A stretch of 53,429 nt of DNA from a virus: the IMG/VR virus record IMGVR_UViG_3300046524_000290, positions 1 through 53,429 of that record, one strand, 5' to 3'. Shown piece by piece: positions 23,645 through 32,472 of the stretch (within the stretch, counting starts at the first letter, position 1; each line of letters opens with the position of its first letter). The notes below the pieces were generated by a model, which saw nothing but the letters and a program-made list of their open reading frames with translations, made no database searches and had not been told where the DNA came from. The translations under genes were made by a program, and so were the position numbers.

Positions 23645-24199
23645 ATGACAATCGGAGATTGGGCAAACGTAGCGGCAGCATTTGCTGGCGCCATGTCAGC
23701 TGGACTTGCTTTTTTGACTATTCGGAAAAGTGTCAATGAAAGGCGTGATGACCGCTTATTGCCCTTTGCAGTCAAGACACTTGAACGTGCGTACGAATCC
23801 CTTGTTGGCGATACTCGCGATATCCCACCCAAACCAAATCGACTTGCTTGGCTAACAGCAGCGAGGTTGATTGAGGATTACAAAAGAGCAAAGGTGCGCA
23901 TCCGTGACAAAGTGGCCCTTGAAGAACTTGAAGGCCATGAGGAGCACTGGAGGCACCAGTTTTATCTGGCGCTCGCGCCCCTTGAAAAGTGTCAGCCCGA
24001 GTTTTATTCGGGGTCCGACAAAACGACGTTTTTTGACCAAATCCCAAAAGTTACTGCAATTATCATCCATGCCTTCGCAAGCTGGCCGGAACATAAGGTT
24101 GACCCACTCGACACCTACAAAAATCCAAAAGATGCAGAAGAACGCCTCGGTGTTAACAAAATGTGGATAGGGCTTCGTCGCTATCTCGGGATCCTTTAA
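23645..24199 (+). CDS. Membrane-anchored cargo protein inside the head operon (184 aa)
   Basis: The start chosen is the ATG eight bases after GAGG; the open frame extends upstream to 23504 but overlaps the scaffold start and lacks a better site. One N-terminal membrane segment (WANVAAAFAGAMSAGLAFL) is followed by about 155 cytoplasmic, mostly helical residues. It is transcribed against the head operon, which marks it as cargo, possibly an exclusion or defence protein. Confidence 0.65.
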   Translation: MTIGDWANVAAAFAGAMSAGLAFLTIRKSVNERRDDRLLPFAVKTLERAYESLVGDTRDIPPKPNRLAWLTAARLIEDYKRAKVRIRDKVALEELEGHEEHWRHQFYLALAPLEKCQPEFYSGSDKTTFFDQIPKVTAIIIHAFASWPEHKVDPLDTYKNPKDAEERLGVNKMWIGLRRYLGIL

Positions 24200-24209
24200 T
24201 TTCGCACAC

Positions 24210-25298
24210 TCAACTCAGTCCAGCTCGCTCAAACGCCAGTGGCTCAAGAGCCTTCATCTGCACGAGAGTCAGAGGTGAAAAGTTGCGATCAAGCTGCAGC
24301 TCGGCGAAGCGCTCGACACTCAGCCCGCCTTCGCGGAACAGCTTCGCCCGCATCGGGCCAATGGCCTTGTCCTGAAACGCCGCCGGCTGCTGCTTGAGCC
24401 AGTCGTAGTAGCTGAGGTCCGCCCTTACCTGCTGCGCACCGCTGTCGCCGATGGATGCCCGAGTGGCGCCCTCGGCGAACAGCGCGCTAAAGCGAGTCAC
24501 AGCCACCACCGTCGACCGGCAGTTGATATGGATCGGCGGCCTCGGTCCTTCGGTCAACTTGAAGCGGCGTTTGTCGAGCGTCCGACACTGGCTGGTCGTC
24601 TTCGAATCCAGCGTGCTGACCCACTCCACCGACTGCACGACATCGGAGTTCGCTTTCAGCGTCTCCATACGCGCTTGGGTGGCGACGTGCTGCACCGCAG
24701 TCCGAACAATCGAACCGGCGTTGCGGTTGGTCGTGGCCAGGATCCCGTCGTTGTACTTCAGCGCCTTGGTGCCGCGAATGTTCTTGATGATCTGGAAGTT
24801 GGTCTGGCCTTCGAAGAAGCCCTGCCGGATCGCGCCAGTGAGGCGCTGCCTCTCGGTAGCAGTGAAGCCATCAATGAACGACTTGAGCAGCTTGCCGCCG
24901 TCGGCGCCGCGCACACTGAGCGGATTGGTGAGGATTGCTGCCCTGATTACGGCGGCACCTGGCACCGCTGCGTCGAAGGTGACGCCCACCGGTGCCGCCC
25001 GGGTCAGGCTGGTCGCCTCAAACTCGGCCTCGTAATTGGCTATATCCACCAGATCAAGTTTCAGCTTTTCGCTGTACCGGTCGAAGATGCCCAACAGCAG
25101 GCTGTCGACCTCGCTCAGCAGCCGCTCCAAGCGAGCGACGCTGTAATCCGTCAGATCCGCCCGGGTCAGCCGCTCGCGGATCGAGCGGTCGATCTCCTTT
25201 AGGAATGGCGCGAACTTCGCCACCTCACCCGACTTCAGTTGCTCGAGGAAGACGGCGTGTCGGATCGTGGCATCAAGGATTGCTTGGTTTGCCGCCAT
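24210..25298 (-). CDS. Minor head protein, Mu gpF/SPP1 gp7-type head morphogenesis (362 aa)
   Basis: The C-terminal half carries the family motif region: RNAGSIVRTAVQHVATQARM, WVSTLDSKTTSQCR and PPIHINCRSTVVAVTR. The N-terminal half is helical. Such proteins associate with the portal and are injected or remain in the head. It overlaps the portal gene by 26 bp, indicating tight coupling. Confidence 0.88.
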   Translation of the reverse strand: MAANQAILDATIRHAVFLEQLKSGEVAKFAPFLKEIDRSIRERLTRADLTDYSVARLERLLSEVDSLLLGIFDRYSEKLKLDLVDIANYEAEFEATSLTRAAPVGVTFDAAVPGAAVIRAAILTNPLSVRGADGGKLLKSFIDGFTATERQRLTGAIRQGFFEGQTNFQIIKNIRGTKALKYNDGILATTNRNAGSIVRTAVQHVATQARMETLKANSDVVQSVEWVSTLDSKTTSQCRTLDKRRFKLTEGPRPPIHINCRSTVVAVTRFSALFAEGATRASIGDSGAQQVRADLSYYDWLKQQPAAFQDKAIGPMRAKLFREGGLSVERFAELQLDRNFSPLTLVQMKALEPLAFERAGLS

Positions 25299-26733
25299 TC
25301 GGAATCACCTCGTCATCATCCAGGTCGATACCGGTTCCTTGCACCTCCAGTTCGTCCCGTATTTCATCGTCCGTTTTCTCCGGGTTGATCACGCCTCGAT
25401 CGCGCAGGTACTGCCAGAAGTCGCCTTCAGGCAGCTTGCCGCCCTGCACTGCGTTGAACAGCGCTGCCAGGATCGTCGCGTCCAGAGTGATCTGGCTGAA
25501 GTCTTGGTTGAGCTTGTAGACCACCTCACCGGAGGCGTTCACGAACTCAGCCATCCATTCAAGGCACTGGCTGTAGGCCTCGCTGACGTTACTGACCACC
25601 AGCGACAGGACGCTGTGTTCAGCGGCGCTGTCGTTGTCGGCCTGGGTGGCGGTCTTCACTGCGCTACCACGCTCAATGAGCCGGGCGCCGAGCGAAACCA
25701 TGTCCTGTTTCTTGGCGTCCATGGCTTCTTTGGCGAGTGCGTTCGGCTGAGCCTGCATCATTCCGCAGGCGCCGCCTTGAGGGAGCAACCAAGGCGCTCG
25801 GGAGCCGAGGTAGATGCCCTCTTCTTCCAAGTGGTCGCGCCATTGATCGCTCAAGCCGGACATCCACGGCTGCGGCTGCCCAACCAAGTAGGCCGCCTCC
25901 TCGTAGTCCGCACTGTTCCGGTAATGGCCGAGGTTGATCTCCGCCATGTCGTACAGCGGTGAATCGTCGATACTGGTGTCGTTGTTTTCGCTGCCAACAA
26001 ACTGAAACGGGATCAACTTCCACGGTCGACCCACGCCATTGAGCGGCGTGAACGGTGCGACAACCTGAGCGGTCTCGCTCGCCCCTTCCTTCCAGACTTC
26101 CTGCGTATACATCCCGGTAGAATCCAGGCGCAATACGCGGTACTGAACAACCTGCTCACTGCCAAAACCGTCATCCGTGTCGACATCTACCGTCTCACGC
26201 AGCACGACAAGGCTCAGCAGGTGCTGACCGCCGACCTGGCGAGTCTTCCAGTTGATGATCGACTCCGCGGTGTAGCTGGCGATGTTTGCCCGGGCCCGGC
26301 CGGCAAGCTCGTCTGCTCTGCTGACCGTTCCAGCCTCGACTGCGGCGTAATCCACCAGCAGCCCGTGACGGCCGACTTCGAGCAAGTGCCCAATCACCGA
26401 CTGGGATTGCTGGTACACGCTCACGCCTTGGCCGTCGATGTCCTTGGAAACGTAGTCGAGTGCACCAGGTACGGTGAGCGTTGGCCAAGTGCGGAATACC
26501 GCGCCGACGAGGCTGTGCTTCGTTCTCCCGGTGGCGTTGTAGAACACCGCCCGCTTCTTGTACGCCTCGTAGCGCTGCTTGTTGTCCTCGCTTGTGTCGG
26601 CCGCGTTCGGCCTTGGTAGGTAGCGGTCGCCAGCAGCCTTGATGGTTTCGGAGCCTTTGCAGACGTCGCGCACCAAGCGCCAGCGGTTTTTCGCCGCGTC
26701 GTACTCGGGGCGAGTGAAAGTGACGTCGCTCAT
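25273..26733 (-). CDS. Portal protein, DUF4055 family (486 aa)
   Basis: Its length and landmarks (TFTRPEYDAAKNRWRLVRD, RTKHSLVGAVFRTWP, LEVGRHGLLVDYA, AEINLGHYRNSADYEEAAYL) match DUF4055 portals. It lies directly downstream of terL, overlapping by one base (ATG and TGA share). It forms the dodecameric channel for DNA packaging. Confidence 0.9.
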   Translation of the reverse strand: MSDVTFTRPEYDAAKNRWRLVRDVCKGSETIKAAGDRYLPRPNAADTSEDNKQRYEAYKKRAVFYNATGRTKHSLVGAVFRTWPTLTVPGALDYVSKDIDGQGVSVYQQSQSVIGHLLEVGRHGLLVDYAAVEAGTVSRADELAGRARANIASYTAESIINWKTRQVGGQHLLSLVVLRETVDVDTDDGFGSEQVVQYRVLRLDSTGMYTQEVWKEGASETAQVVAPFTPLNGVGRPWKLIPFQFVGSENNDTSIDDSPLYDMAEINLGHYRNSADYEEAAYLVGQPQPWMSGLSDQWRDHLEEEGIYLGSRAPWLLPQGGACGMMQAQPNALAKEAMDAKKQDMVSLGARLIERGSAVKTATQADNDSAAEHSVLSLVVSNVSEAYSQCLEWMAEFVNASGEVVYKLNQDFSQITLDATILAALFNAVQGGKLPEGDFWQYLRDRGVINPEKTDDEIRDELEVQGTGIDLDDDEVIPNGGKPSNP

Positions 26734-28220
26734 CAGCGTGCAAATCCCATTCTGATTTTGGTGGCCGGCTTCCTGGCGCTCTTCGCGACAGCGAAGTACC
26801 GGAATCCGTCGGATCCGTGAGAGGTCCAGTCATGAAGCGGGTTGTTCTTCCAGCAGCCGCGCTTGTCGTCCCATTCTTTTTTGTAGTTTTCGAGGCAACC
26901 GATCCCCTCTTCGCACTTGGCCTCGTCGAACACGCACTTTGGCAGGATCTCGCGAACCTGTTCGATGCCGTCGTTGACGCCAATTTTTGGGACTATCTCG
27001 AAGGTCATGCTGTACTTCTCACCGTCGATCTCATAACCCTCGCGGGCCAGTTCTCGGCGGGTTTTGGCATCGCTGCCGAACTCTCGGTTATCGATGTCGT
27101 GCGGCCCCCAGTGCTCGGAGTAGGTGTAGCCCTTGTCCTTGAGCACCTTCATGTAGTGCCGCAGGCCCTCGCCTGAGTTCTCGTAGTAATCGATGACATG
27201 AAACTCTTCGCCAACTTGGCGCACGAACCAAATAGCCGTGGAGTCGCTGACGCCGATGTCCCAGAAGGTCATCACCGGTAGGTGGCTGTTGTTCGGTATT
27301 GCGCCGATGCGCTGAGCGGCATACAGCTTGGTGAACTGTTGGGCGTAGTAGGCGCCTTCGATCGACTGCTGGAAGGCCTCGGCAGGGATCGACGGGTACT
27401 CCCGCTTCATGTCGTCGCCGAGGGTCTTCTCCTTGGCTGCGTACCAGGCGCGCTGGCCCGGGTTCGTGACAATGCCGTACTTTGCAGCCAACTCGTTGAA
27501 GTAGTCGGTCAGACGCTGAGGGATGACCGCCTCGGCCGGGTCGAGCCAGTAAGCCTGATTCTTCCACCAGCTGAAGAAGAAGAACTTCCAATCCAGCTTG
27601 CCCAGCGGCGTGCCGGACAGAAGTTGCTTCTCGGCGCTCTGCGAGTAGTCGAAGAAGTAGCCGGCCCTACCCTCTGCCGTTGACTCGATGGTGACGAAAC
27701 AGTCGGTGGCCACCGCCTCGAAGGCACCGGTGACGATTTCGCGGGCCTTGTGCGGAAACTTGGCGCAGATCTTCCCGAACTCGGAGACGTGCAGATAACG
27801 CAGCGTGCCGCCTCGGAAGGACGTGCTGACGTAGAGCGAGCCGCCCTTGCTGAATACCAACTCACCGGCAGCGTCGTTGCTCGCGGGATTCGCGGCTCGA
27901 ATCTCTTTCGGCAGGTTGTCGTAGGCGTACTTCACCTTCTCCCGGAACAGGCGCTTGGCGTCGTTCAGGGTGTGGGCGATCAGTGCGCACTTCGCCGACT
28001 CGAACAGAGCAGCGTCGAGCTGGATGATGCAGCACTCAGTGGTAAAGCCGAGCTGACGAGCCTTCAGGATGATGTTCCGCGTGTGCATCCCGTCGAAGTA
28101 TTCGATCTGCTCGTCCGTCATCCGGAAGCGGACTTTCTTGCCCTGCTTGTCGGTGATGAAGTAGAGATTATTGAGCCTCCAACGCTTATCCCGGAGCAGC
28201 TTCATGTGCTCGGGCTTCAT
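26733..28220 (-). CDS. terL: Terminase large subunit (495 aa)
   Basis: The N-terminal ATPase has a deviant Walker A (KARQLGFTT, about residues 53-61) and Walker B (YLHVSEFG, about 142-149). The C-terminal RNase H-like nuclease has the Asp motif FWDIGVSDS. A final HDWTSHGSDGFRY block is typical of TerL. It packages DNA into the prohead and cuts the concatemer. Confidence 0.93.
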   Translation of the reverse strand: MKPEHMKLLRDKRWRLNNLYFITDKQGKKVRFRMTDEQIEYFDGMHTRNIILKARQLGFTTECCIIQLDAALFESAKCALIAHTLNDAKRLFREKVKYAYDNLPKEIRAANPASNDAAGELVFSKGGSLYVSTSFRGGTLRYLHVSEFGKICAKFPHKAREIVTGAFEAVATDCFVTIESTAEGRAGYFFDYSQSAEKQLLSGTPLGKLDWKFFFFSWWKNQAYWLDPAEAVIPQRLTDYFNELAAKYGIVTNPGQRAWYAAKEKTLGDDMKREYPSIPAEAFQQSIEGAYYAQQFTKLYAAQRIGAIPNNSHLPVMTFWDIGVSDSTAIWFVRQVGEEFHVIDYYENSGEGLRHYMKVLKDKGYTYSEHWGPHDIDNREFGSDAKTRRELAREGYEIDGEKYSMTFEIVPKIGVNDGIEQVREILPKCVFDEAKCEEGIGCLENYKKEWDDKRGCWKNNPLHDWTSHGSDGFRYFAVAKSARKPATKIRMGFAR

Positions 28221-28221
28221 G

Positions 28222-28743
28222 TCAGGCGTCCTTCGATAGTTCGTCCATCATCGCGGCCAGGGTGTCGACTGTCTTGTCACCCTCTTCCGTGTCGAGATTG
28301 AATGCTTGGCGCTCGCCCTTGATCACTTTGAGCTGAGCATCGACGCCCGCGTTGAGTGACCGAGCGAAGTCGCCGTGGTTTTCTTCAGTGACCGTTACGC
28401 TGGAGAGGAACGTACTGAGCTTGCTTGCAATGCCTCGCCACTGGGCTAAGCCGGATCGGTGGGCAAGCACGACAGCCGCAGCTTGATCGGATGCTTCCTC
28501 GATAATTTCGGCCTCAGTGACCAGTTTCTTCTGGTCACCATCCGTGGTCACCGCTCTGGTCACCTTGTCCTTTACGGCGGATCTGACCTTGCTCGTCAAG
28601 TCACGCTGCCAGCCTTCCTTCTCCGCGCGCTTCATGATTGTGTTGTGCGCCACTCCATGCTCTGAGGCTATGGCGCGCAGGGAAAGCAGACCAGCCCGGT
28701 AGGCTCGTTCTATCGCCTCCCAGTCGGGCTGCTTGATTGACAT
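28222..28743 (-). CDS. terS: Terminase small subunit (173 aa)
   Basis: The start is MSIKQPDW at 28743 with GGAG six bases upstream; the longer frame has none. The N-terminal helix-turn-helix (YRAGLLSLRAIASEHGVAHN) binds the packaging site, followed by an oligomerisation region. It is the first gene of the packaging module, with a terminator just upstream. Confidence 0.88.
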   Translation of the reverse strand: MSIKQPDWEAIERAYRAGLLSLRAIASEHGVAHNTIMKRAEKEGWQRDLTSKVRSAVKDKVTRAVTTDGDQKKLVTEAEIIEEASDQAAAVVLAHRSGLAQWRGIASKLSTFLSSVTVTEENHGDFARSLNAGVDAQLKVIKGERQAFNLDTEEGDKTVDTLAAMMDELSKDA

Positions 28744-28759
28744 GCAATGCTCCAGAAAC

Positions 28760-28783
28760 AAAAAACCCCGCACTTGGCGGGGC
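28760..28783 (-). terminator. Terminator between early/nin region and terS
   Basis: On the - strand CCCCGCC-AAGT-GCGGGG is followed by six T. This lies at the early-late border and would need antitermination for late expression. Confidence 0.78.
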
Positions 28784-28801
28784 TTCAACACAACGCGTCT
28801 A

Positions 28802-28993
28802 CTACTGACTTACTTCAATCACCTGAAGTGTTTCAACGTCAAAAAAGTCTTCCTTCTTTTTGTCGTTTTCAAACCAGACGCACTTGGCCCCGTTAGTAAT
28901 TCCATACCCTGTATAAGAGCCGACTTCCTGTACCGTCATGGCGGGCCCGCCACTCTTGAGCGATACGATAGAGCCTTTCGCGATATCCGACAT
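28802..28993 (-). CDS. YodC-like small protein (DUF2158), 63 aa
   Basis: The start is MSDIAKGS at 28993. The sequence KGSIVSLKSGGPAMTVQEVG followed by a CVWF strand is the signature of the YodC/DUF2158 family, small beta-barrel proteins of unknown role common near phage packaging genes. Confidence 0.8.
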   Translation of the reverse strand: MSDIAKGSIVSLKSGGPAMTVQEVGSYTGYGITNGAKCVWFENDKKKEDFFDVETLQVIEVSQ

Positions 28994-29059
28994 CTCACAG
29001 CTCCTTGCATGAATGAGGTTCAAACATAAGCGTCATGCGCCATAGGTTCAATAGCTCAC

Positions 29060-29314
29060 TCACCCTTCCCCGCCATCCAGCAGTACATCAATCAGCTTCT
29101 GCTCACCAAGCCGCATAGCGCCCAAACATTGCAGGTCGTCGCACTTGGGCCCCAGCCCGAACACCGTCACCTCGCCTTTCGGCCCCATTAGGGTCAACGC
29201 GCCTACAGTGCATTCCGGATGAACACCCGCATCAAGATCATCAGCGATCTTGCGCAGCGTCTTGGCAGCATCGCGCCAGCCCTCACGCTTAAACTCAACG
29301 AGCTTTGCAGTCAT
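29060..29314 (-). CDS. Hypothetical early-region protein (84 aa)
   Basis: The ATG at 29314 overlaps the preceding stop by 4 bp. The protein has an N-terminal helix (EGWRDAAKTLRKIADDLDAG) followed by a beta sheet with two cysteines (PKCDDLQCLG). Unknown function; conserved type among Pseudomonas phages. Confidence 0.65.
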   Translation of the reverse strand: MTAKLVEFKREGWRDAAKTLRKIADDLDAGVHPECTVGALTLMGPKGEVTVFGLGPKCDDLQCLGAMRLGEQKLIDVLLDGGEG

Positions 29315-29499
29315 GCCGTCACCTTCTGGAACCACTCTTCAATAATCCGGCGTAGAACCGGCTCGGTCAGGATGGCTGATGGGTTGTCGCCGGCAATCAC
29401 TGAGCGCACCAGGTCACACGGCAGTACGTGGACACCGTCACCAGCCGCTACCGTCAGGTGTGGGCGTTGATCAGCGATGTCATGTATTTGTGCTGTCAT
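29311..29499 (-). CDS. Hypothetical early-region protein (62 aa)
   Basis: The start is MTAQIHD with GGAG five bases upstream; the palindrome GTGTCGCGACAC (29509-29520) is just before this site. Helical C-terminus (EPVLRRIIEEWFQKV). Overlaps the next gene by 4 bp. No function recognised. Confidence 0.65.
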   Translation of the reverse strand: MTAQIHDIADQRPHLTVAAGDGVHVLPCDLVRSVIAGDNPSAILTEPVLRRIIEEWFQKVTA

Positions 29500-29508
29500 G
29501 CTCACTCC

Positions 29509-29550
29509 GTGTCGCGACACAATTTGCTGATTCGCTAAACGTGTCGCGAC
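29509..29550. promoter_or_regulatory. Pair of GTGTCGCGAC motifs in a short intergenic gap, candidate operators
   Basis: A perfect palindrome GTGTCGCGACAC (29509-29520) and a second AAACGTGTCGCGAC (29537-29550) lie between 29499 and 29551. The same motif recurs at 35578-35617 in the antirepressor gene. The binding factor is unknown. Confidence 0.5.
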
Positions 29551-29868
29551 TTACTGGCTTACCCGATCGACTGCTTCGAGCGCCTTGTCCGCCGCCTGCG
29601 TGGCAGTCGTTGCAGCCTTCGAAGCCTTCTCTGCGGCAGTACCAGTCTTCCGGGTCAATTCGTCCAAGCGCTGGTCACGCTCATTCATGGCGGTGGCGTA
29701 CGCGCTGCGGATCTCCTCGACCTGCTTCGCCTGCTTCTCGGCAAGCGACCAGTAGCAGGCCTGATAGCCCAGTACCGTGCCGCCGGCGACCAGCACAATG
29801 GCGATCGCCCATACTTCTGCCCGGCGCCACCAGCGGCGAGCAATGAATTCCATCGCGCATCTGTCCAT
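29551..29868 (-). CDS. Single-TM coiled-coil protein (105 aa), possible lysis-related membrane protein
   Basis: The ATG overlaps the preceding TGA (TGATG) and follows GGAGG. A basic N-terminus precedes one TM segment (VWAIAIVLVAGGTVLGYQ), then an Ala-rich helical domain (ATTATQAADKALEAVDRV). It pairs with the next gene, another single-TM coiled-coil protein. Because no holin lies by the endolysin, these two are the candidates. Confidence 0.55.
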   Translation of the reverse strand: MDRCAMEFIARRWWRRAEVWAIAIVLVAGGTVLGYQACYWSLAEKQAKQVEEIRSAYATAMNERDQRLDELTRKTGTAAEKASKAATTATQAADKALEAVDRVSQ

Positions 29869-30239
29869 CACACAGCACCTCCGAGCTTGTTCCGCAGGCG
29901 GGTGATCTCGTCGCTCTGCAGGGTCACTCGCTCCGTGAGCTGGGCGACCTGACTGGTCAGCGCTTCAATTTTTCCTTCCATGCGGCCAACCGAAGCGGCC
30001 AGGTCGTTGCGCTCTTTCGCGAACTGATCGGCACGGGCCTCCGCTTCCTTCCGGGCGGTGCGCTCCGAATCGAGCAGTTCATTGAGGCGGCGGACGGTGC
30101 CGATATCGGCGTTGTCCATTGCCCGGTCAGCGGCATCCTTCGATAGGAATTTCCGCAACCACAGCAACCCGCCGAGTATCACCGTGGCACTACCGCCCAG
30201 CCAGGTAGCTGTGCCTGGGCCGAGGTCAGTAGGATCCAT
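29868..30239 (-). CDS. Single-TM coiled-coil protein (123 aa), holin candidate
   Basis: The start MDPTDLGPG at 30239 is chosen because the upstream extension is low-quality. One short TM segment (WLGGSATVILGGLLWL) is followed by a charged coiled coil (RMEGKIEALTSQVAQLTER). This shape occurs in small phage membrane proteins placed just before terminase. A holin or antiholin role is inference. Confidence 0.55.
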   Translation of the reverse strand: MDPTDLGPGTATWLGGSATVILGGLLWLRKFLSKDAADRAMDNADIGTVRRLNELLDSERTARKEAEARADQFAKERNDLAASVGRMEGKIEALTSQVAQLTERVTLQSDEITRLRNKLGGAV

Positions 30240-30310
30240 CGTCGCTCCATGAATAATTGGCCCCGCTGCACTCCCAGCTCGGAGCAATGGGTGTGGGGAG
30301 CCGAAAACGA

Positions 30311-30336
30311 AAAAGCCCCGCAAAATGCGAGGCTTT
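30311..30336 (-). terminator. Terminator after the 151-aa gene
   Basis: On the - strand AAGCCTCGCA-TTT-TGCGGGGCTT (one mismatch) runs into TTTTTC. It separates 30351-30806 from the membrane-protein pair. Confidence 0.7.
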
Positions 30337-30350
30337 GTGTAGGTTGCGAT

Positions 30351-30806
30351 TTATTTGGGAGGATTTATTCGGTCCATTACTGCCGCGATTATGGTTTCCG
30401 CGAAATTATCGCAATCACGAGCGCCACCCAATATAGTTTTCCCAGACGCAACCATGAGCAGCTTATAGGTGCCACCCTCTCGATGCAGTCTCATCTGAAT
30501 ATAGAAATTGTTTTTCTGATTTGGAGCTGAGAGCACTACTAGAGAAACAGCGAATTCAAGCGCTTCGCCGACGCGAGGCAGATCCTTGACATCGGTCTGA
30601 ACAAACGATTCGCCGACTTTTTTCCCTAGCTTGACGAAATATTCTTGTCTCCCTAATTCATTTTGGAACGTCGGCGCTGGAAGCTCCAGCATCTCGGTGA
30701 ACGAGTTACATATACCGTTGACGATGCTGTGCAGGTCAGCCCAGTACTGATCAGTCTCGGTAATGCGTTTTTGCAGACTCGCCTGCAACTCTTGATAACG
30801 CGACAT
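30351..30806 (-). CDS. Hypothetical protein (151 aa), self-contained cargo-like unit
   Basis: It is flanked by terminators on both sides, so it is probably an independent transcription unit. The sequence has an N-terminal helical part and a beta-rich C-terminal part (NFYIQMRLHREGGTYKLLMV). No family recognised. Confidence 0.65.
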   Translation of the reverse strand: MSRYQELQASLQKRITETDQYWADLHSIVNGICNSFTEMLELPAPTFQNELGRQEYFVKLGKKVGESFVQTDVKDLPRVGEALEFAVSLVVLSAPNQKNNFYIQMRLHREGGTYKLLMVASGKTILGGARDCDNFAETIIAAVMDRINPPK

Positions 30807-30859
30807 CTAAGCCCTCCATTAGCTGAGTGGGCAGATTGCCATATCTTGAGCGCAGGTCC

Positions 30860-30887
30860 AAAAAAACCCGGCGCGATGTCCGGGTTT
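30860..30887 (-). terminator. Strong terminator at the end of the early operon
   Basis: On the - strand AAACCCGG-ACATCGCG-CCGGGTTT is followed by TTTTT. It lies downstream of the gene at 30963-31640, where a late antiterminator would act. Confidence 0.8.
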
Positions 30888-30962
30888 CGATGTTGTCGTG
30901 CGCTGGAGGTGAGTTGCGCAGTCTGGGAAAAGTACATCAAATTCCCCACCATAGCAACATCT

Positions 30963-31640
30963 TTATGCCGCATCCTCTGAATTTTCTGCATGAATAACCT
31001 GCCACACAGGTTGTTGAGCCTGAATATCCACTTCCTCGATGGCCTTTCGCAGGAAATTCCAGATGTCGAGCCAGTCGCGATCCCAGTGCTTGGGCTGGAT
31101 AGCGATCCCGTACAGCTTCATCATGGCGTCAGACACTCGAGCCGGGCCCCACGCATCACCCCCGTTCGCCTCGGCTTTGTAGGACTGCAGGGCGCAGGTG
31201 ATCAGGCAGTGCACCTTCGCAGCCTTGGCATCAGTGAGAGCGCTAAAGTCAGTATCCGACCATATCAGCTTCTCGGCGTTAAGCATGTGCACGACGGTCA
31301 TGCACGGGTGGTAGAGGTAGTGCCCCAACTGTTGGACCTGGAACGGCAGCGACTCGATCGCCTTCTGCACCTTCCCCATGGTCACGAGGTGAGCGGCTCG
31401 ATGTGTCGAACGGCCAATAGGCGTGCGGCGCGTCTCGGCGATGTGGATCCTCTGTCGCACAGCCATGATGCGCTCTTCCTTGTCCTCGCCCTGGGCGGCA
31501 AAGATGACCTCTCGAAGCGCGGCCTTTTCCTTCCGGACGACAGTCGCGGACTTTGCCCGATCAGCCGCTGCAGCACTGATTGACGCGTTCGACTCATGCT
31601 GTGCGTCTGTCCACGCTTGACGTGCGTTGATTAATTTCAT
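30963..31640 (-). CDS. Hypothetical protein in the late-regulator position (225 aa)
   Basis: It is the last gene before a strong terminator and directly after ninG, the position of lambda Q. It has basic N-terminal segments (RKEKAALREVIFAA, RQRIHIAETRRTP) and a C-terminal helical domain with HWDRDWLDIWNFLRKAIEE. I cannot identify a known antiterminator family from sequence alone. Confidence 0.6.
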   Translation of the reverse strand: MKLINARQAWTDAQHESNASISAAAADRAKSATVVRKEKAALREVIFAAQGEDKEERIMAVRQRIHIAETRRTPIGRSTHRAAHLVTMGKVQKAIESLPFQVQQLGHYLYHPCMTVVHMLNAEKLIWSDTDFSALTDAKAAKVHCLITCALQSYKAEANGGDAWGPARVSDAMMKLYGIAIQPKHWDRDWLDIWNFLRKAIEEVDIQAQQPVWQVIHAENSEDAA

Positions 31641-32251
31641 GCTGCCTGCCCCTTTTTCAGTTCTCGGGTCTTGGCCCGGTATTCGGCCTTGATGGTTTTG
31701 ATTTCTTCGACGGTGTACTTGCGGGGCTCATGAGGCCCCTCCAGCCAGGCCACGGTTTCGGCGCCGATGCGCTGCACCAACCGGATGCGGTACTCGACGG
31801 CATTACCGGACAGGTTGCGGTTGCACTTCACGCACTGGCGGTGGATGTTCAGCGGCTCGAAGCGCAGCTCCGGACAGGCGCCGACAGATCGGTAGTGCCC
31901 GGCGTCCCAGCGGCTGCCGGTGATCAGGTCGTTGTCGTTCGGCATCGAGTCGCAGCTGATGCACGGCAGGTGCGCGTCACGCAGGCGGACATATTCGTTC
32001 ACGGCGGCCTGGGCTTCGCGCAGGTGATCCGCCCTGCTCTTCAGCTTTTCCTTGCGGACCTTGATCTCGCGGCGGTCGCGCTGGGCGATGGCCTTGCGGG
32101 CTCTCTCGGTGTTCGCCGGCGCAATGGCCAGCGCACACTTCGGACTGCATACCGCCTGCCCTAAGCGCTGCGGCGGGAAGCTGATGCCGCACGCTGGGTT
32201 CTTGCACTTCTTCAGCTTCGGGGCCTTCTGTTCCTTGAGGGCTACGCGCAT
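31637..32251 (-). CDS. ninG: NinG (Rap) recombination protein (204 aa)
   Basis: The start MRVALKEQK at 32251 is used because the upstream extension overlaps the previous gene heavily. A zinc-finger-like Cys set (KKCKNPACGISF, AVCSPKCA) opens the protein. The NinG domain follows: PCISCDS, the GSRWDAGHYRSVGACP block and LNIHRQCVKCNRNLSG. NinG/Rap is a Holliday-junction-type structure-specific endonuclease used in Red-style recombination. Confidence 0.92.
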   Translation of the reverse strand: MRVALKEQKAPKLKKCKNPACGISFPPQRLGQAVCSPKCALAIAPANTERARKAIAQRDRREIKVRKEKLKSRADHLREAQAAVNEYVRLRDAHLPCISCDSMPNDNDLITGSRWDAGHYRSVGACPELRFEPLNIHRQCVKCNRNLSGNAVEYRIRLVQRIGAETVAWLEGPHEPRKYTVEEIKTIKAEYRAKTRELKKGQAA

Positions 32252-32472
32252 GGCTCGGCCTCCTTGGGAACAATCGTCGCGCAAGCAGATCGATAGCTGT
32301 AATCGCCGCACACCGCGACCACTGTGTAGTCCTTGAAGCCGAGGCGGAACGTGTCACCGCATTCAGGCGGGGTGTCCTCGGCAGTTTTTATGATCGCGGT
32401 GCCCTGCAGATACCAGGCGGTGATGCACTTGGCGGTAGCGTCGGCAATGGTGAAGGTTTTGGCCTCTCGCAT
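32242..32472 (-). CDS. Hypothetical nin-region protein (76 aa)
   Basis: The start MREAKTF at 32472 overlaps the ninB stop by one base. Small beta-rich protein with Cys residues (AKCITAWYLQG, CGDYSYRSACATIV). It lies between ninB and ninG. Function unknown. Confidence 0.65.
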   Translation of the reverse strand: MREAKTFTIADATAKCITAWYLQGTAIIKTAEDTPPECGDTFRLGFKDYTVVAVCGDYSYRSACATIVPKEAEPCA

